Shown: one piece after another, positions 25,993-39,667 of the stretch | Layout of the letters: each line of letters starts with the position of its first letter | Numbering within the stretch: the stretch's first letter is position 1 | Source: Flaccisagitta enflata | Lineage: Eukaryota; Chaetognatha; Sagittoidea; Aphragmophora | Direction of reading: 5' to 3' | Length of the DNA: 64,000 bases | NCBI GenBank assembly: GCA_965153355.1 | Contig: OZ231128.1 | Coordinates: 49,166,001 to 49,230,000 of the forward strand | Position numbers and translations under genes: made by a program | Notes under the pieces: generated by a model | Seen by the model: only the letters and a program-made list of their open reading frames with translations | The model's database searches: none | Told to the model about the DNA's origin: nothing

Positions 25993-27465
25993 TTTGTGAT
26001 GTTTTCAGTGATATATTTACCTTCATTAAGTGTTTGGTTTTTCAACAGTTTTCGAACAAGTTACTGACGACAACTTTTCAGAGATGTTGTGTGTCACAGT
26101 GCGTTCACGCTGTTTTTCAGATAGGCTGGATCTTGGATTGACCGCGTTTTGGGTGAACGCGTCCCTAATTTGGGTGTCGCGGGGACCAAGATCAGAGTTT
26201 ATGGTCAATTTTCGAAAGTGCTTTCTGTTTGGTTCAAATTACCGCATCATGGCACTAACTGGCGCACACTGCGCCATGTTTGATGTGGACAAAAAGAAAC
26301 TGCGTCCTTGCATGAGGTGGACGGAATAAATACAGAAAACGCGTTGCTTGATCAAGATACGGTTGCGTATCGAGAAAGTTCTGGCTCATGATATCATTCA
26401 CAAGATTACGATATGAAAGACATTCATATTGAAAAGAGATTAATTACTGAGCTGTTTATATGTTAATTCTGAAGATTGATACCCTCGATGATCACCAAAT
26501 CAAAAAGAACTCTGTAGTCTTTCATCGCGCTTTCTCTTTTTCTCCGTCGTTTTCTTTTCGTTTCTCCTTTGCTTTGGCGTTAATCCATTTTTTGTTGCCT
26601 CAGTTAAAGACTCCATCTTTTCCGAAAGAAAATTTCTCATTATTTCCGTTGACACGGCCGCCAGTGTGACAGTACCGCACGCCAAAGCCGCCAGCAGAGC
26701 CGCCACAGCCATATACCAACACCACCACCACAACCATGCACCTCTACCTCGACCACCACCACTGCCATAACCTTCGCTGCAACCGCCATCGTCTTCACCT
26801 CCGCCGCCACCCCGCTGTAATCGTCTTCGCCGCCTTTTTCTACCTCTATTTCTCGCAAACATTCTTTTTCCTTTTCTTTCACTCCATCAATTTCTTGATC
26901 AATGAAAATTTCGTGATTATTTCGATGTCACCCTTTTTCGCCAAACAATTGCCGCGTTCACAACATTGTGTTATAGTATAGAACGAAATTATCATCTTCG
27001 CATGGGGACCCGTAATAGCAATCAAAAGATCCAATGGACTGTTTCTCTTGTTTGTGTGAATAGGTCTGAGGTGTACAACTCCAATCCGTGTGTTAACTTT
27101 TTATGGCGTCAGACAAAAAGTGATATTTTACTCATTCATACCATAACCATTACCATTATATACCATTACCATTAGCATTATATACCATTACTTGAAGATC
27201 AAGCAGCTTCTGCGACCCATAGGCACAAACAGAGACAATGAATCCCTTTGGAAGTGGAGTTGATTAATACAATCAAAGGAAATACCGTATCAGAAACTTT
27301 ACTGCGGGTAAACAGAAAGCGATGAGATTAGTTTGCAAACCACCTTTTTGATTTGTAACACGCCACTGGCAAGCGTGGCATTTTAAAATGAATTATAACA
27401 AGTCGATACATTTGAACAAATCTTAGTTCTGTTTATCACAGGGAAAAGCTGAATGAACAATTAAT
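25993..27465. other. Unassigned stretch, longest low-copy block
   Basis: A 99-codon frame of ordinary composition (26030-26329, +) has no family I recognise. (CCATTA)n lies at about 27137-27190. There are C-rich CCACCACC tracts near 26690-26820. No splice-supported gene can be argued. Confidence 0.45.
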
Positions 27466-27522
27466 AAGGCCAAGTAGGCCAATAAGGTGCGACGTGTGGA
27501 TCGTCGAACGAATGCGTTACCA

Positions 27523-27556
<34 letters not shown>

Positions 27557-27568
27557 CGACAGACAGAC

Positions 27569-27600
<32 letters not shown>

Positions 27601-27604
27601 CTAA
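27466..27604 (-). mobile_element. Family A element, AGGTGCGAC subfamily, truncated
   Basis: AAGGCCAAGTAGGCC end, AAGGTGCGAC sub-end, then expanded (ACAG)n (27526-27603). The hairpin end is missing, reduced to CCTAA at the junction with the next copy. Confidence 0.72.
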
Positions 27605-27727
27605 AACAAGGCCAAGTAGGCCAATAAGGTGCGACATGTGGATCGTCGAACAAATGCGTTACCAACCAACCGACCGACCAACCAATCGGCGGACAGAGCC
27701 AGTTATAGAGGTGCTTAGTCGCACCTA
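27605..27727 (-). mobile_element. Family A element, AGGTGCGAC subfamily
   Basis: Complete: AACAAGGCCAAGTAGGCC, AAGGTGCGAC sub-end, CCAACCGACC core and hairpin AGGTGCTTAGTCGCACCTA. Directly head-to-tail with the truncated copy to its left and sharing its first 60 bp nearly exactly. Confidence 0.82.
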
Positions 27728-28065
27728 GAAAAGGAAGTTGCCAAATCACGTATATTTAGTATTTCAGATTGACTTCCCTAATCTTCAAAATGATGACATT
27801 GACAAAAAAATTACCTAATACCAGTTGCATTGCCGGAGGCACCTTACATGCCACCAAATAGATCATGCTATGAGTTGATAGCGTTATGGTGCATACACAA
27901 TTTCACGCGAAGCAGGCAATTTAGGTAAATTCCTCAGAAAACGTCGAGAACGAAGTTAAGCACGAAGAGAAAGAGAGAGCGAGAGAGAAAGCGTGAGAGA
28001 GAGACACCGTTTGTTTGTTTGATGATGTTGATGGGGTGATGGGCTGATGAGCTGATGAGCTGATG

Positions 28066-28067
<2 letters not shown>
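27728..28067. other. Unassigned stretch
   Basis: No feature except four repeats of GCTGATGAG-like decamer just before the CT array. Confidence 0.5.
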
Positions 28068-30009
<1,942 letters not shown>

Positions 30010-30230
30010 TAGTCGCTGGCTGAGGGACTCTGAAAGAAGGTGTGTCCGTCTGTCCGAGGGTGGGTACCTAAAAATCGGCTGAAATATTGATTGCCCCTGC
30101 CGAGCCCACCTCAGCCCTCGCCATGCCCAATACCGCCTCTGCCCACCCGCATTATCGCCCCTGCCCACCCGCATTAAACCCCCTGCCCACCCGCCAGCGA
30201 CCACATATTAATCGTGTGTCCGGCTTTGTT
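30010..30230 (+). mobile_element. Family A element, AGTCGCTGG subfamily
   Basis: Starts TAGTCGCTGGCTGAGGGACT, core of CTGCCCACCCGCATTA-type repeats, ends CCAGCGACC, CGTGTGTCCGGCTTTGTT. The distal motif again matches the proximal arm of its own subfamily. Confidence 0.75.
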
Positions 30231-30420
30231 AGTCGCTGACTCACGTCTTTGTCGGTCAATTTGTCCGTCAGTACGTTGGTCAGTTTGCCCATCTCTCCTT
30301 AGGCCACGCTCTAGTTGGATACAGATGACATTCCATGTGTGATTGTGTGTAAGTGCGTGAGCGGAGGGGCAGGTTGTGCGCCCCTGCCCATCGGTCTGCG
30401 CGGACGTTGTAACCTTGGTT
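30230..30420 (+). mobile_element. Second family A copy, head-to-tail
   Basis: TAGTCGCTGACTCACGTCTT begins exactly where the previous copy's GGCTTTGT ends. GTCGGTCAATTTGTCC core follows, then a degraded CGCCCCTGCCCATCGG segment. The distal end is lost. Confidence 0.65.
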
Positions 30421-31598
30421 TAGTGGTTTTTTGATTGGCTGCATCCATTTTCTCTCTCTCTCTCTCCTCTCCCCCTCCCTACCATCTGGCCATGCCCATG
30501 AACTCTGGAGACATTAAAGTTTCTAAAAATAGTCAATTTTGGGATGGCCGGTTTGGAGAATTGAGATTCTCGGCCCGCCAGAGGAAGGTCGCCTAATTCC
30601 GTCCCCTCGATCTCTCAGCTTCCATTCCACAGTCAACCAGATGGGATACTTGAAGTTTCTAAATTGCATTTGATAACATTTTGTTAACAGTTTGCAGATT
30701 CACTTGACATACTTCCCAACGATATACAGTACACCGGACATGCAGGGCATGTCTTTATAATTACATAGATGTCCATCTAACCCCCCATGGGTCATGAGAA
30801 AAGAAAATCCGCCTGTAACAGATAGCATGGCAAGTTTCTACAATTTGATATCCATCACGGGACGTGATAGACATACATCTGTAACGCCAAAAAAGAAAAT
30901 GAAAAGAACTGTGATGAGGTTACTAAGGATTGGCAAATTTTTGTCACTGGGTGCGAATTTATAACTGTTTTTGTCATTCTTGAATGGGGTTTAACTGTAA
31001 CTGTTTAACTTAAATACATTGTTACTTGATATGTCTGGGAAGCATGTGCTCTAAAATCATACATATTTCATGGAAGCACGAACGAGCGCTAACGCAGACG
31101 ATCAATGTACTTCACGCACATGGTCACTCATAATGAGACTGTTGTAACTCGTGAGCATGTGCAGTCACTTCTTATGGCGAAACTACCTTTTACATGAATT
31201 TATATGATGCTCCGACACATAACCTCACTCAAAGCGCTGCTTAACTGCAAGAAAACAAATACACAATTCTAACACATTCTTTCATTTTCATTGCATCTCC
31301 ATCGGCCATCACCACGAACACACTTCGCGTTGCCATTATGCGCCTCTCTTCTCTTTTCAATAGTGCTCTATGTGCATCCGTTGAGGTTTGTTGGTGTATT
31401 TTTAAGACAAATTTCCACTCACTCTTTCTAACCAGCAGACGTTGTTCATTTGTTCATTTGTGGCGAATTCATAATGGTGATGCTCTTTTGTTTCCGAACC
31501 ATAGAGCAAAGAAGCGACTAAAGAGGGCGTGACGAGCTGTGGCGCCTCGGTGGGAACTCATCACCCGGAGCAAGAAAAAAAGAATGGAGAGGAGAGAG
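30421..31598. other. Unassigned stretch
   Basis: Low-copy AT-rich DNA; a CCATCTGGCCATG motif near 30482 is echoed near 34442. No gene is recognised. Confidence 0.45.
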
Positions 31599-31667
<69 letters not shown>

Positions 31668-31910
31668 CTGACAAGTCCATCGGGGAAAAAAATGTCCTAC
31701 TTTTATTGAAGAGTTTAAGTGAAGGCTGAAGAACTCTTATACAGTGTATACAGTGTCATGATATAAGGCCGGGGGAGAAGGGATCGAGGATAACGACATT
31801 ACATTCATTCAACGAAATTATTTGTTGTGTTAAACATGGGGGGAACCACTCTTGTCCAAATGACCTTTACAAGTAGCCTGTCTGTAAGATAAAGAGATAG
31901 AATTTCTCTC

Positions 31911-31958
<48 letters not shown>
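31599..31958. repeat. (GA)n and (TC)n pair on opposite strands
   Basis: (GA)n at 31599-31664 and (TC)n at 31906-31958, again complementary arrays separated by about 240 bp of unassigned DNA. Confidence 0.93.
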
Positions 31959-31961
<3 letters not shown>

Positions 31962-32158
31962 AATAAAGCAGGATATAAATAAGGAAAGTGAGAAAGAGAG
32001 ACGAAAATTTATGCGGGGAAAGAATGGAAGAAGAAAAGGAATCATTAATAAGTTCGGTGAATAATGGATGAGACACTGGTAAACGATTAATTTCTAAGTC
32101 TCTCCGCCCCTTATGCTGCTCAACCCTTTGTTCTTTCTTAAGTCTATCCATCTATGTA

Positions 32159-32910
32159 CCCTGCTTTCAAAAGCGACTGATACCAGCAAAACCTTTATTG
32201 TGCTTAAAGTATCCATTTTGGAAAATCCAGATTGGTTCAATCCCAAAGCATATAACCTACCATTTGTTCATACAAAATTTCAGAGTACTGCGTCAAACGG
32301 TTTGGTTTTAATATCTTTTTGAAATTTGAGGAAATTTGGCGAAATTTTGCTGAAAAATTCCATTTTTAAGGACATTTTCATCAATGAACTCATATATTTC
32401 TGTGAAAGTAGAGCTAAACTGAACAGAATTTCTATATTCAGATGGTATTTTACACTGGTTTTGAATTGCTATGGATTTTTCACCGTTTTCAGAAAAAAAA
32501 TTTGCCTATATCAACAAAAACCCTGTTCAACCCTCAAAAAATCAGAGAAAAACTCGATTTTTCCCTAAACACCAAATTGATTTGCTCATTTCTTTTTTTC
32601 AAACATAAACTAAGACTAATATTCACCTTTCAAGACCAATGTGGCCATTTTTGCCTGATTCATACAGAAATGAGATTGATTTAATGTCATGGTGTAAATC
32701 TATTGATTTCTTGAGAAACCTCGAATGTGACTTATTACATTTTCACTCAAAATTTCGTGGAGGCTAAACTACTGAACCTAGTCTTTTAAGATTTTACATG
32801 AAAAAATGGTAGCTTATGTGCTTTCAGATGCAACCAACCAGGATTTCTCAAAATGAGTCGTTTAGGCACAACAAAGGTTTTGCTGGTATCACTTGCTTTT
32901 GAAAACAGGG
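32159..32910. mobile_element. Family D long-TIR element, diverged copy
   Basis: 752 bp with TA flanks (32157-32158, 32911-32912) and TIRs CCCTGCTTTCAAAAGCGACT against the inverse of CACTTGCTTTTGAAAACAGG. CAAAATTTCAG near the left and CTCAAAATTTCG near the right keep the sub-terminal inverted plan. Interior strongly diverged from the other D copies. Confidence 0.78.
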
Positions 32911-33045
32911 TATGATTCAGATTGTTCTCCTGTTTGCTGATGTCCATACGACCACACGTCACCATCTGACTGTTTTGTTATATGATTTGTATACGTCTGT
33001 TCATTTGTTCGGGAGTTTGTAAGTAACTACATATGGCAAAGAAAA

Positions 33046-33553
33046 CAAGTCATCCAAGGATCGCAGATGGTCAGCGGTACCCGATGCCCTGCTTGGAGTG
33101 ATTAGCTGAAAAAGGGGAGTGAGAGCAGGGCAGTGGCCCCAAAGGGCCGATATCCTGTAGGACACAGGGGTGAATTTCCATACCTCCTGTGAGGGCATAT
33201 TTAAGGCCTCAGCAGCAATTTTCCATGATATTCGATGGGAAATTTGCATTTTTTAAATTTTTTGTCAATTTGACATGTTATTCAATGGGAATTTTACAAT
33301 TTGTTCATTTTTCTTCAATTTTTCTTCAATTTTTCATGTTATTCAATGGGAAATATGCATTTTGTTGCTTTTTTATAAATTTTTCTTGTAATTCAAAGGG
33401 AAGTTTGCATTTTGTCAATTTTCCATGTTATACAATGGGACTTTGAGGCTTGAGAAGCTTCCGGGGGGGCATGGACAGACAGAAGGACAGACGTATGAAA
33501 ATTCACCCCTGTGTCCAACAGGATATCGGCCCTTTGGGGCCGCTGCCCAAAAA
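33046..33553 (+). mobile_element. Family B element with long inverted arms
   Basis: Starts CAAGTCATCCAAGGATCGC, GGTCAGCGGTACCC, the CCCTGCTT/GCAGGG pair, then GATATCCTGTAGGACACAGG. The core is four units of about 57 bp (TTCAATGGGAAATTTGCATT type). It closes with ATTCACCCCTGTGTCC, ACAGGATATCGG and GGGGCCGCTGCCC, an inverse of the left sub-end over some 56 bp. Confidence 0.8.
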
Positions 33554-33701
33554 GCGAACTCTTTGCTAGTTTCCCCTAACTATGGGCCTGAACCATAGAA
33601 AATCTATCACCGTTTTAAAGCTCTACAAAAAAAATCTTTTAAATGCGACGTTGCTGGTCATTGTAAGTTTATTCGTTTAGAAATGGCAATTGTTTGAAGA
33701 A

Positions 33702-34287
33702 AACAAGGCCGGATACACGGCTATCCCAGTCGCGTGAAGGTGGGCAGGGGCCGCAATTGAGGTCACCAGAACATTTGGGCAGGAACAGTGAGGCGAAAAC
33801 CCCCAAAGACCCAAACAAGGCCAACACCTATAAGTCGCGTGCGAGACTTACAGACAAAGAGTGACTTAGAATGACTTAGAATGACTTTCAATGACTTAGA
33901 ATGACCTGAAATGACCAAAATTGACTTAAAATGACTAAAAAAACAAAAAACCAAAAATAACTTAAAATAACTTAAAATGACTTAAAATGACTTAAAATGA
34001 CTTAAAATGACTTAGACTGACTCAAAATGACTTAGAATAACTATAAATGACTTATAATGACTTAAAATGACCTAAGAGTTGACGTTATAGTACAAAAAAG
34101 TAAAGTGTGACGGACAGACCGACGGACGGACGGACCGACCGACGGACGGATGGACCGACCAAGCGGGTTGTAGAGTCGCGTGCACGCGACTAAAAAAGTA
34201 AAGTGTGACGGACACACCGACGGACGGACCGACAGACAGACGGACGGAAAGACATAGTGGGGTGTAGAGTCGCGTAGCACGCGACTA
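33702..34287 (-). mobile_element. Composite family A element
   Basis: AACAAGGCCGGATACACGG end, then an internal AGTCGCGTGCGAGACTTA hairpin at 33835-33852, a decamer array, and two successive hairpin ends, AGTCGCGTGCACGCGACTA (34175-34193) and AGTCGCGTAGCACGCGACTA (34268-34287), each preceded by AAAGTGTGACGGAC. It looks like a tandem of tail ends behind one head. Confidence 0.75.
33855..34078. repeat. (TGACTTAAAA)n decamer array
   Basis: About 22 units of TGACTTARAA with variants, inside the composite family A element. Confidence 0.93.
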
Positions 34288-34289
34288 AA

Positions 34290-34979
34290 AAGCTGTTTCC
34301 AGTGACTGAAATAATGACATTATAACTTGAAATTGATATGACTTTTTAAGTTATTGAGCTGGAATTTTCTGAAACCACTAAAATGATAGATTTTTTGAAG
34401 CTCTTTAAATGCTTATGGATTTTTTGAGGTTTTGCCTCTCACCATCTGGCCAAGGGCGTCAAAACGACAACTCCCATTTTCTTGTGCTAGTCATTGATTG
34501 AGTGGATTGACATAAGAGTGCAGGCATGGGCCCCTCGGATTTTGAAAGAGACTTCAAGAGGGACCGTTTCAAATAACTGTAAACAACAAACAGAACAAAT
34601 CCCGACGATAGTTAGGCATGCTTCGGGCGTGCTTCAGATTAATGAATTTTTCGCTGACGACTTTATACTTATTTCAGCGGATCAAGTTAAGTCATCGAAG
34701 AACAGAAACAATGGAGACCTTTATTCTTAACCAATCATCTAATTAGACGCAATTAAAACATGAAAACAATGATTCCCATTGTTTTTCAATTGGAATAGCA
34801 CGTTCATCTTTTAAATGACTGTGTTAAAAATTCCGTAGTATGCAAATAAGAATGGAATGAAAAAGCAAGATGTTGTACAAAATATAAGCTATAAAGAAAA
34901 AATCATTTTAACTTTTTTTCCGATTTGGCTCACGATCAATGATTTTGTTTCAACGGATAGATGAACCATAACAAACGAC

Positions 34980-34982
<3 letters not shown>
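34290..34982. other. Unassigned stretch
   Basis: AT-rich. A 78-codon frame (34494-34730, +) is of ordinary composition but matches no family I can defend. Confidence 0.45.
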
Positions 34983-35069
<87 letters not shown>

Positions 35070-35098
35070 AAAAAGAACAAAGAGGGAATGATAGAAAG

Positions 35099-35137
<39 letters not shown>

Positions 35138-35177
35138 GGAAGAAGAACAAGGCCGAAAAAACGGCTACCCCAGTCGC

Positions 35178-35225
<48 letters not shown>

Positions 35226-35226
35226 T
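34983..35226. repeat. (GA)n-(GAAA)n-(TC)n cluster with a family A scrap
   Basis: (GA)n 34983-35068, (GAAA)n 35099-35136, then a 34-bp family A end (AACAAGGCC at 35146 through CAGTCGCGT at 35179) that passes directly into (TC)n to about 35226. The element is replaced by the array at its hairpin-arm motif. Confidence 0.85.
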
Positions 35227-35480
35227 CTATCCACAGGGGAGCGGTGGCATTTCTCCCCCTCGTCACACCTTGATGGTAGTTGGCCTTAGTTCCCTTTTTT
35301 TGCCACCTCACAAATCAAATCTGACCATTTCAGTCACCGGTGAGCTTATAAATCCAGACCGTCAATAACTGTCAAAAACCATGAAACCATTCTTGGTTCT
35401 TTTTTCTCTCACTTTGTGAACTGCGATGGACAACTTTTGTTCAGAAGGCGCGCTGCGAAGACGTTTACCTGCGTTCTTAC

Positions 35481-35676
35481 CTACGCGACTCTTTAACCCG
35501 CCATGTCTGTTGGACTGTCAGTCCGTTAGTCTGTATGTTGGTAACACTTTGCTTTCATTGCGCTTATGGGTGGTTTTTTGCATCACCGCCCCTGTCCAAA
35601 TGCTTCATTAGCCTATTTTGTGACTGCCCTTACCCACGCGCACGCAACATCGCTTACCGTGTATCCGGTCTTGTTC
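35481..35676 (+). mobile_element. Family A element, damaged hairpin
   Basis: Retains CTACGCGACTCTTTAACCC, GTCAGTCCGTTAGTC core, CACGCGCACGCAAC and CCGTGTATCCGGTCTTG. The first hairpin arm is not recognisable. Confidence 0.7.
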
Positions 35677-36493
35677 TCCATATTAATGGAGATTGTAATG
35701 TTTGTGTCCACCTACTCTTAAGCATTCTTTTTGTGTTGCATAAATCCAGTATGCCATATGGATGGGCCATTTAGGATTTCTTTCAGTTAGTTTTCTTCAG
35801 CTTACCCATCAAGCTCTTTTTACATCCGCAGATCAGGCGTTCACTTCTTACCTCATATCACCCACTCCTCTTCAGTTTCCTATCTCTCCCCCTCCAAACC
35901 CCCCCTTCCTCCCCCCTCCCCTCCCCCCCTCCCCCCTCTCCCCCCCCTCCCTTCTTCTCCCAATTTTTGACGCGTGTCCCAAAGGCAAAGTCATAAATCG
36001 GCGAATCGGCAGTTTGGTGGATCGGAGATTTGATGAGGCAATACATATGCACCAACGTCAGGAAGATTTCCTTTGGTGGTTCTTTTTTCCGTCTTTTCTT
36101 GGTCCCTCTTCGTGTTTATTGCTCATATGGGTTTGTCCACCTGAACATTGTTTTTAAGACTCAAAAAATATAGATGGAAAAACAACAAGAATTGGCGGCT
36201 TCTGTGAAATTGTAAAAAAGAATGCCACCTTTATGTATCATTTCTTTTAACATTCCATGTCTTACACCAAAAACATTAAATGGTTCGTTTATCCATGTAG
36301 CTATCATATGACGTGAGCTATGATGAGGCTTTTTTTTTAAATATTCAAGCAAATTTCTGTTTATATGAAAGCGGCTTTGGTTTCTGACCAATTTCTCCGA
36401 AGCTTCGCCCCTTTCGTTTTCCCCACCTCATTCAGACTCATAAAAATTCTTTCCATTTTTTCACTGATATTGGAAGTGCAGATGATAGCAGGG
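35677..36493. other. Unassigned stretch with C-rich tract
   Basis: A C/T-rich run (about 35875-35960) resembles the poly-C tracts of family B but lacks the flanking motifs. No gene. Confidence 0.45.
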
Positions 36494-36825
36494 AACAAGC
36501 CCGACCAGGCAATGATGCGTCCGGGCTGTGTTTTGATCATTCGACACATGTATGGAGAGACAGATGGATGAACAGACGGGTGAAAAGACTCTCAAAACAT
36601 GTTGGTTGATCATTTGTTTCAGTGTAGGATCTCACCGTGGCCAAAAACAGCCGAGAAACGCGGTTTTTGCATAGGCGTAACGGACGGACGGACGGACGGA
36701 CGGACGGACGGACGGACGGACGGACGGACGGACGGACGGACGGACGGACGGACGGACGGACGGACGGACGGACGGACGGACGGACAGACCCTCTTATAGA
36801 GATGCGTTCCTGACGGACGCATCTA
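36494..36825 (-). mobile_element. Family A element, AGATGCGTCC subfamily
   Basis: AACAAGCCCGACCAGGC end, ATGATGCGTCC sub-end, long body, (CGGA)n and the hairpin AGATGCGTTCC...GGACGCATCTA. The GATGCGTCC motif appears proximally and distally, again specific to this subfamily. Confidence 0.78.
36679..36785. repeat. (CGGA)n microsatellite inside family A
   Basis: About 27 perfect units next to the hairpin end, the most expanded element core in the window. Confidence 0.96.
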
Positions 36826-37171
36826 AAAATGGTCTGCGGAGTCGATTACTCGATTGCACCAGTGCAGTTGTTATCAAGCATTTTGCGGTTTCCACGTCGC
36901 AATTGACCGAGAGCATATTTCTTCCTATAGGAATTTCGTACGACCAAGTGCTTTCAAAATTGTTATCACTCTCTGTTGTGTTCGTGATAAATACGGACAA
37001 CAGTTTACTTGATAGACTAATAGGCTATCCATTGGGTACTCTTTCAGTACAGAGATTTTTTCTGTAAGCTCCATACGGATCAAGCACAGTATTAATGTTC
37101 AGGGTTTTCATTTTTTTTTCTCTGCCATCACTATATCCTTCTTCTTGTCTGTTTGTCCAATTTTCTGTCCA
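36826..37171. other. Unassigned stretch
   Basis: No feature recognised. Confidence 0.5.
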
Positions 37172-37231
37172 GTTGTCTCTCTCTCTCGTTTTGTCTCTGT
37201 CTATGTCTCTGTCTCTCTGTCTATGTCTCTG

Positions 37232-37295
<64 letters not shown>
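37172..37295. repeat. (TC)n microsatellite
   Basis: TC with TATGTC and TGTC variants at the 5' side, then pure TC. Confidence 0.95.
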
Positions 37296-37299
<4 letters not shown>

Positions 37300-37649
37300 A
37301 ACGACACAAAACCTGCAAAAGAAATAACAATACTCAATCCCAAATACGATGGGAAATTCCCATGATTTTTCCTGACAGAAATCAAATCCATTGTTAAAGA
37401 AATATTTTCGGGCTTTAAATACACTATTCACCAAACAACACAATTGTTGCTTCAATTTGGGAAATAGCATTTGTCGTTTCTCTTTCTCCTATTGTGTTTT
37501 CATGACCTCTGTTGCTGGTTCCCCCCCCCCCTTCTTTTTTTCTCTCTCACGTTCTTCCATTTTCAACACCAAATGATTGTAGAGAAAATAAAAGGGGAAA
37601 GAGGAAGACGACGAAGAAGTGGGGGGGGGAGAAGAAGTGGTAGAAGAAG
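37296..37649. other. Unassigned stretch
   Basis: Contains a short C run (37519-37528) and a G run (37621-37629), otherwise nothing recognised. Confidence 0.5.
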
Positions 37650-38320
37650 AATGAGAAGAAGAAGAAGAAAAGATGAAGAAGAAGAATAAGAAGAAGAAGA
37701 AGAAGAAAAAGAAGGAGAAGAAGATGAAGAAAAAGAAGAAGAAAAAGAAGAAGAAAAAGAAGAAGAAAAAGTAGAAGAAGAAAAAGAAGAAGAAGAAGAA
37801 GAAGATTAAAAAGGAATAGATGAAGAAGAAGAAGAAAAAAGAAGAGGAATAGAAAAAGAAGAAGAAGAAGAAGAAGAAGAAGAAGAAGAAGAAGAAGAAG
37901 AAGAAGAAGAAGAAGAAGAAAAAGAAGAAGAAGAAGAAAAAGAAGAAGAAGAAGAAGAAGAAGAAGAAGAAGAAGAAGAAGAAGAAGAAGAAGAAGAAGA
38001 AGAAGAAGAAGAAGAAGAAGAAGAAGAAGAAGAAGAAGAAGAAAAAGAAGAAGAAAAAGAAGAAGAAGAAGAAGAAGAAGAAGAAGAAGAAGAAGAAGAA
38101 GAAGAAGAAGAAGAAGAAGAAGAAGATGATGAAGAAGAAGAAAAAGAAGAAGAAAGGGAGAAATAGGAGACGAAGAAGAAGAAGAAGAAGAAGAAGAAGA
38201 AGAAGAAGAAGAAGAAGAAGAAAACGGGTAAGAAGAAGAAATGGGGGGAGAAGAGAAACAGAAAAGAAAAAGACGATGAAGAAGAAAAAGAAAAAGAAAA
38301 AGAAAAGTAAAAAAAGAGAA
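37650..38320. repeat. (GAA)n microsatellite
   Basis: About 670 bp of GAA with AAA, GAT and GGG interruptions. Every frame on both strands is long and meaningless (Phe, Ser, Lys, Arg, Glu homopolymers). Confidence 0.97.
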
Positions 38321-38329
38321 AAAGGTGCA

Positions 38330-39475
38330 GGGATGAAGAAGAGAAAGAAACCAATCCTCGTTTCCACGATTTTGTTATCTTTTTTATTTCAAATTCATTC
38401 GGTCCGCTCGGGGATGTTTTTCGCCTTGTTTCCCAATTTCTTTCATTTTCCTCCCATTCTCCTATTCTGCCAGTAGCCCAAATTTGGATATGCATATTAC
38501 TGATATGATGATATCAGTAAGCTTATATCAGTAATCTTATTGCCCACTCGACCGTAAAGAAAGAAAGGAGAAATTATGAAAAATAAAGGAACATCGAACA
38601 CCCTTGACCAAACAGCTCTTTTCACGCTCAATTCATGTCAGTGTGTATGCCTGTCTGTCTGCCAGTCAGTCAGTTTGATTGTCTTTTTCTGTCGGTCTGT
38701 ATGGCTGTCTGTCTGTCAGTCTATCTGTGAGACTGTTTATCCGTCCGTCCATCCGTCCGTTGAATTGTTTCATTGTCTCTCTGCCGTACCCCATCGTGTT
38801 TTGCTTCCCTCCTGGCCTCAGCTTTCATACTTCCTTTCCGCCCTATTCTGTTTTCTTTTTCATGAATATTTTTACTTTTCATTTTCAGCATTTGCGTATT
38901 TTGCCGCATTTCTCTCTCTCTCTCTCTCTCTCTCTCGTTTTCTCCCCCAATGCGACTCAGATTCCTTTTCATTTTGTTATTTTCTTTAACCTTTGGTCTG
39001 AACAATCGATGTCCCACCCCACTCTCCCCAACCCATCCTCACTCCCACACACAGACAATCATAACTGTTGCGTCATATGTGCACTTTTCGACTCGATGGT
39101 TACGGGCCGACGGACGGACAAAGACAAAGACGCAACTAAAAACGAATGTGCGAAAAATTCCTGTCGCCCAAAAGACATCTTTGGACTGAATATGGAGTAA
39201 TCTAAAAGAAAATCGGTTGCCAGGAAGTGAGTTTCAATGAATAGAAAATTGATGGACGAATTTCCTGCTATAGTACATAGCATTGCTAACATTGAGGTTT
39301 TGGTGACTTTACAAGCAATCAATGCAGTCCTCCGCATTGCTCCGTTCACGCAATCACGGAAATTCAAAAAACATACTGTATCTTACTAAGATTCATAGTG
39401 TGCCATGAGCAAATGAAATGTTCAGAGCCAAAACCAATTTCCCAACCGCTCTCATTACCATTCCCTGTGTCTTTT
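38330..39475. other. Unassigned stretch
   Basis: Includes family A-like core scraps (GTCTGTCTGTCAGTC, 38640-38760), a short (TC)n at 38913-38937 and a 102-codon frame (39059-39367, minus) of ordinary composition with no recognised family. Confidence 0.45.
38496..38535. repeat. Short palindrome cluster
   Basis: ATTACTGATAT, GATATCAGTAA and ATATCAGTAAT lie within 40 bp, giving overlapping hairpins. Confidence 0.7.
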
Positions 39476-39667
39476 TAGTCGCGTGCTACGCCACTCTACA
39501 CCTTACATCGTCCGTCCGTTGGTCCATCACATTTTACTTCTTTTTTTTTTACTTTCTATCATTTTTGCAGTGTTTGGGCTCACTGCTCCTGCCCAATTGC
39601 TTTAGTGATACGGCCCATGCCATGCCCAGCCGCAGACGATAGGGGTACCCATGTATCTGGCCTTGTT
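39476..39667 (+). mobile_element. Family A element, AGTCGCGTGC subfamily
   Basis: Hairpin TAGTCGCGTGCTACGCCACT with one mismatch, CCGTCCGTTGGTCC core, and ACCCATGTATCTGGCCTTG end. The distal arm has decayed to CGCAGACGAT. Confidence 0.75.

Noticed and set aside
25174-26067. 297-codon frame over the 30-bp minisatellite and the GAC array
   Set aside because: Openness follows from unit length and composition; both strands are equally open and nothing supports translation.
33216-33440. Regularly spaced repeats of about 57 bp that could suggest a CRISPR array
   Set aside because: Units are contiguous tandem copies without variable spacers, inside a eukaryotic mobile element.
34494-34730. A frame containing FADDFILIS, reminiscent of the reverse-transcriptase (F/Y)xDD box
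   Set aside because: Only this short match exists; upstream and downstream residues show no other RT block, and no LINE or LTR structure surrounds it. Probably chance.
35875-35960. C-rich tract as a family B element
   Set aside because: No hairpin, no GGTCAGCGG end and no core repeat are found nearby.
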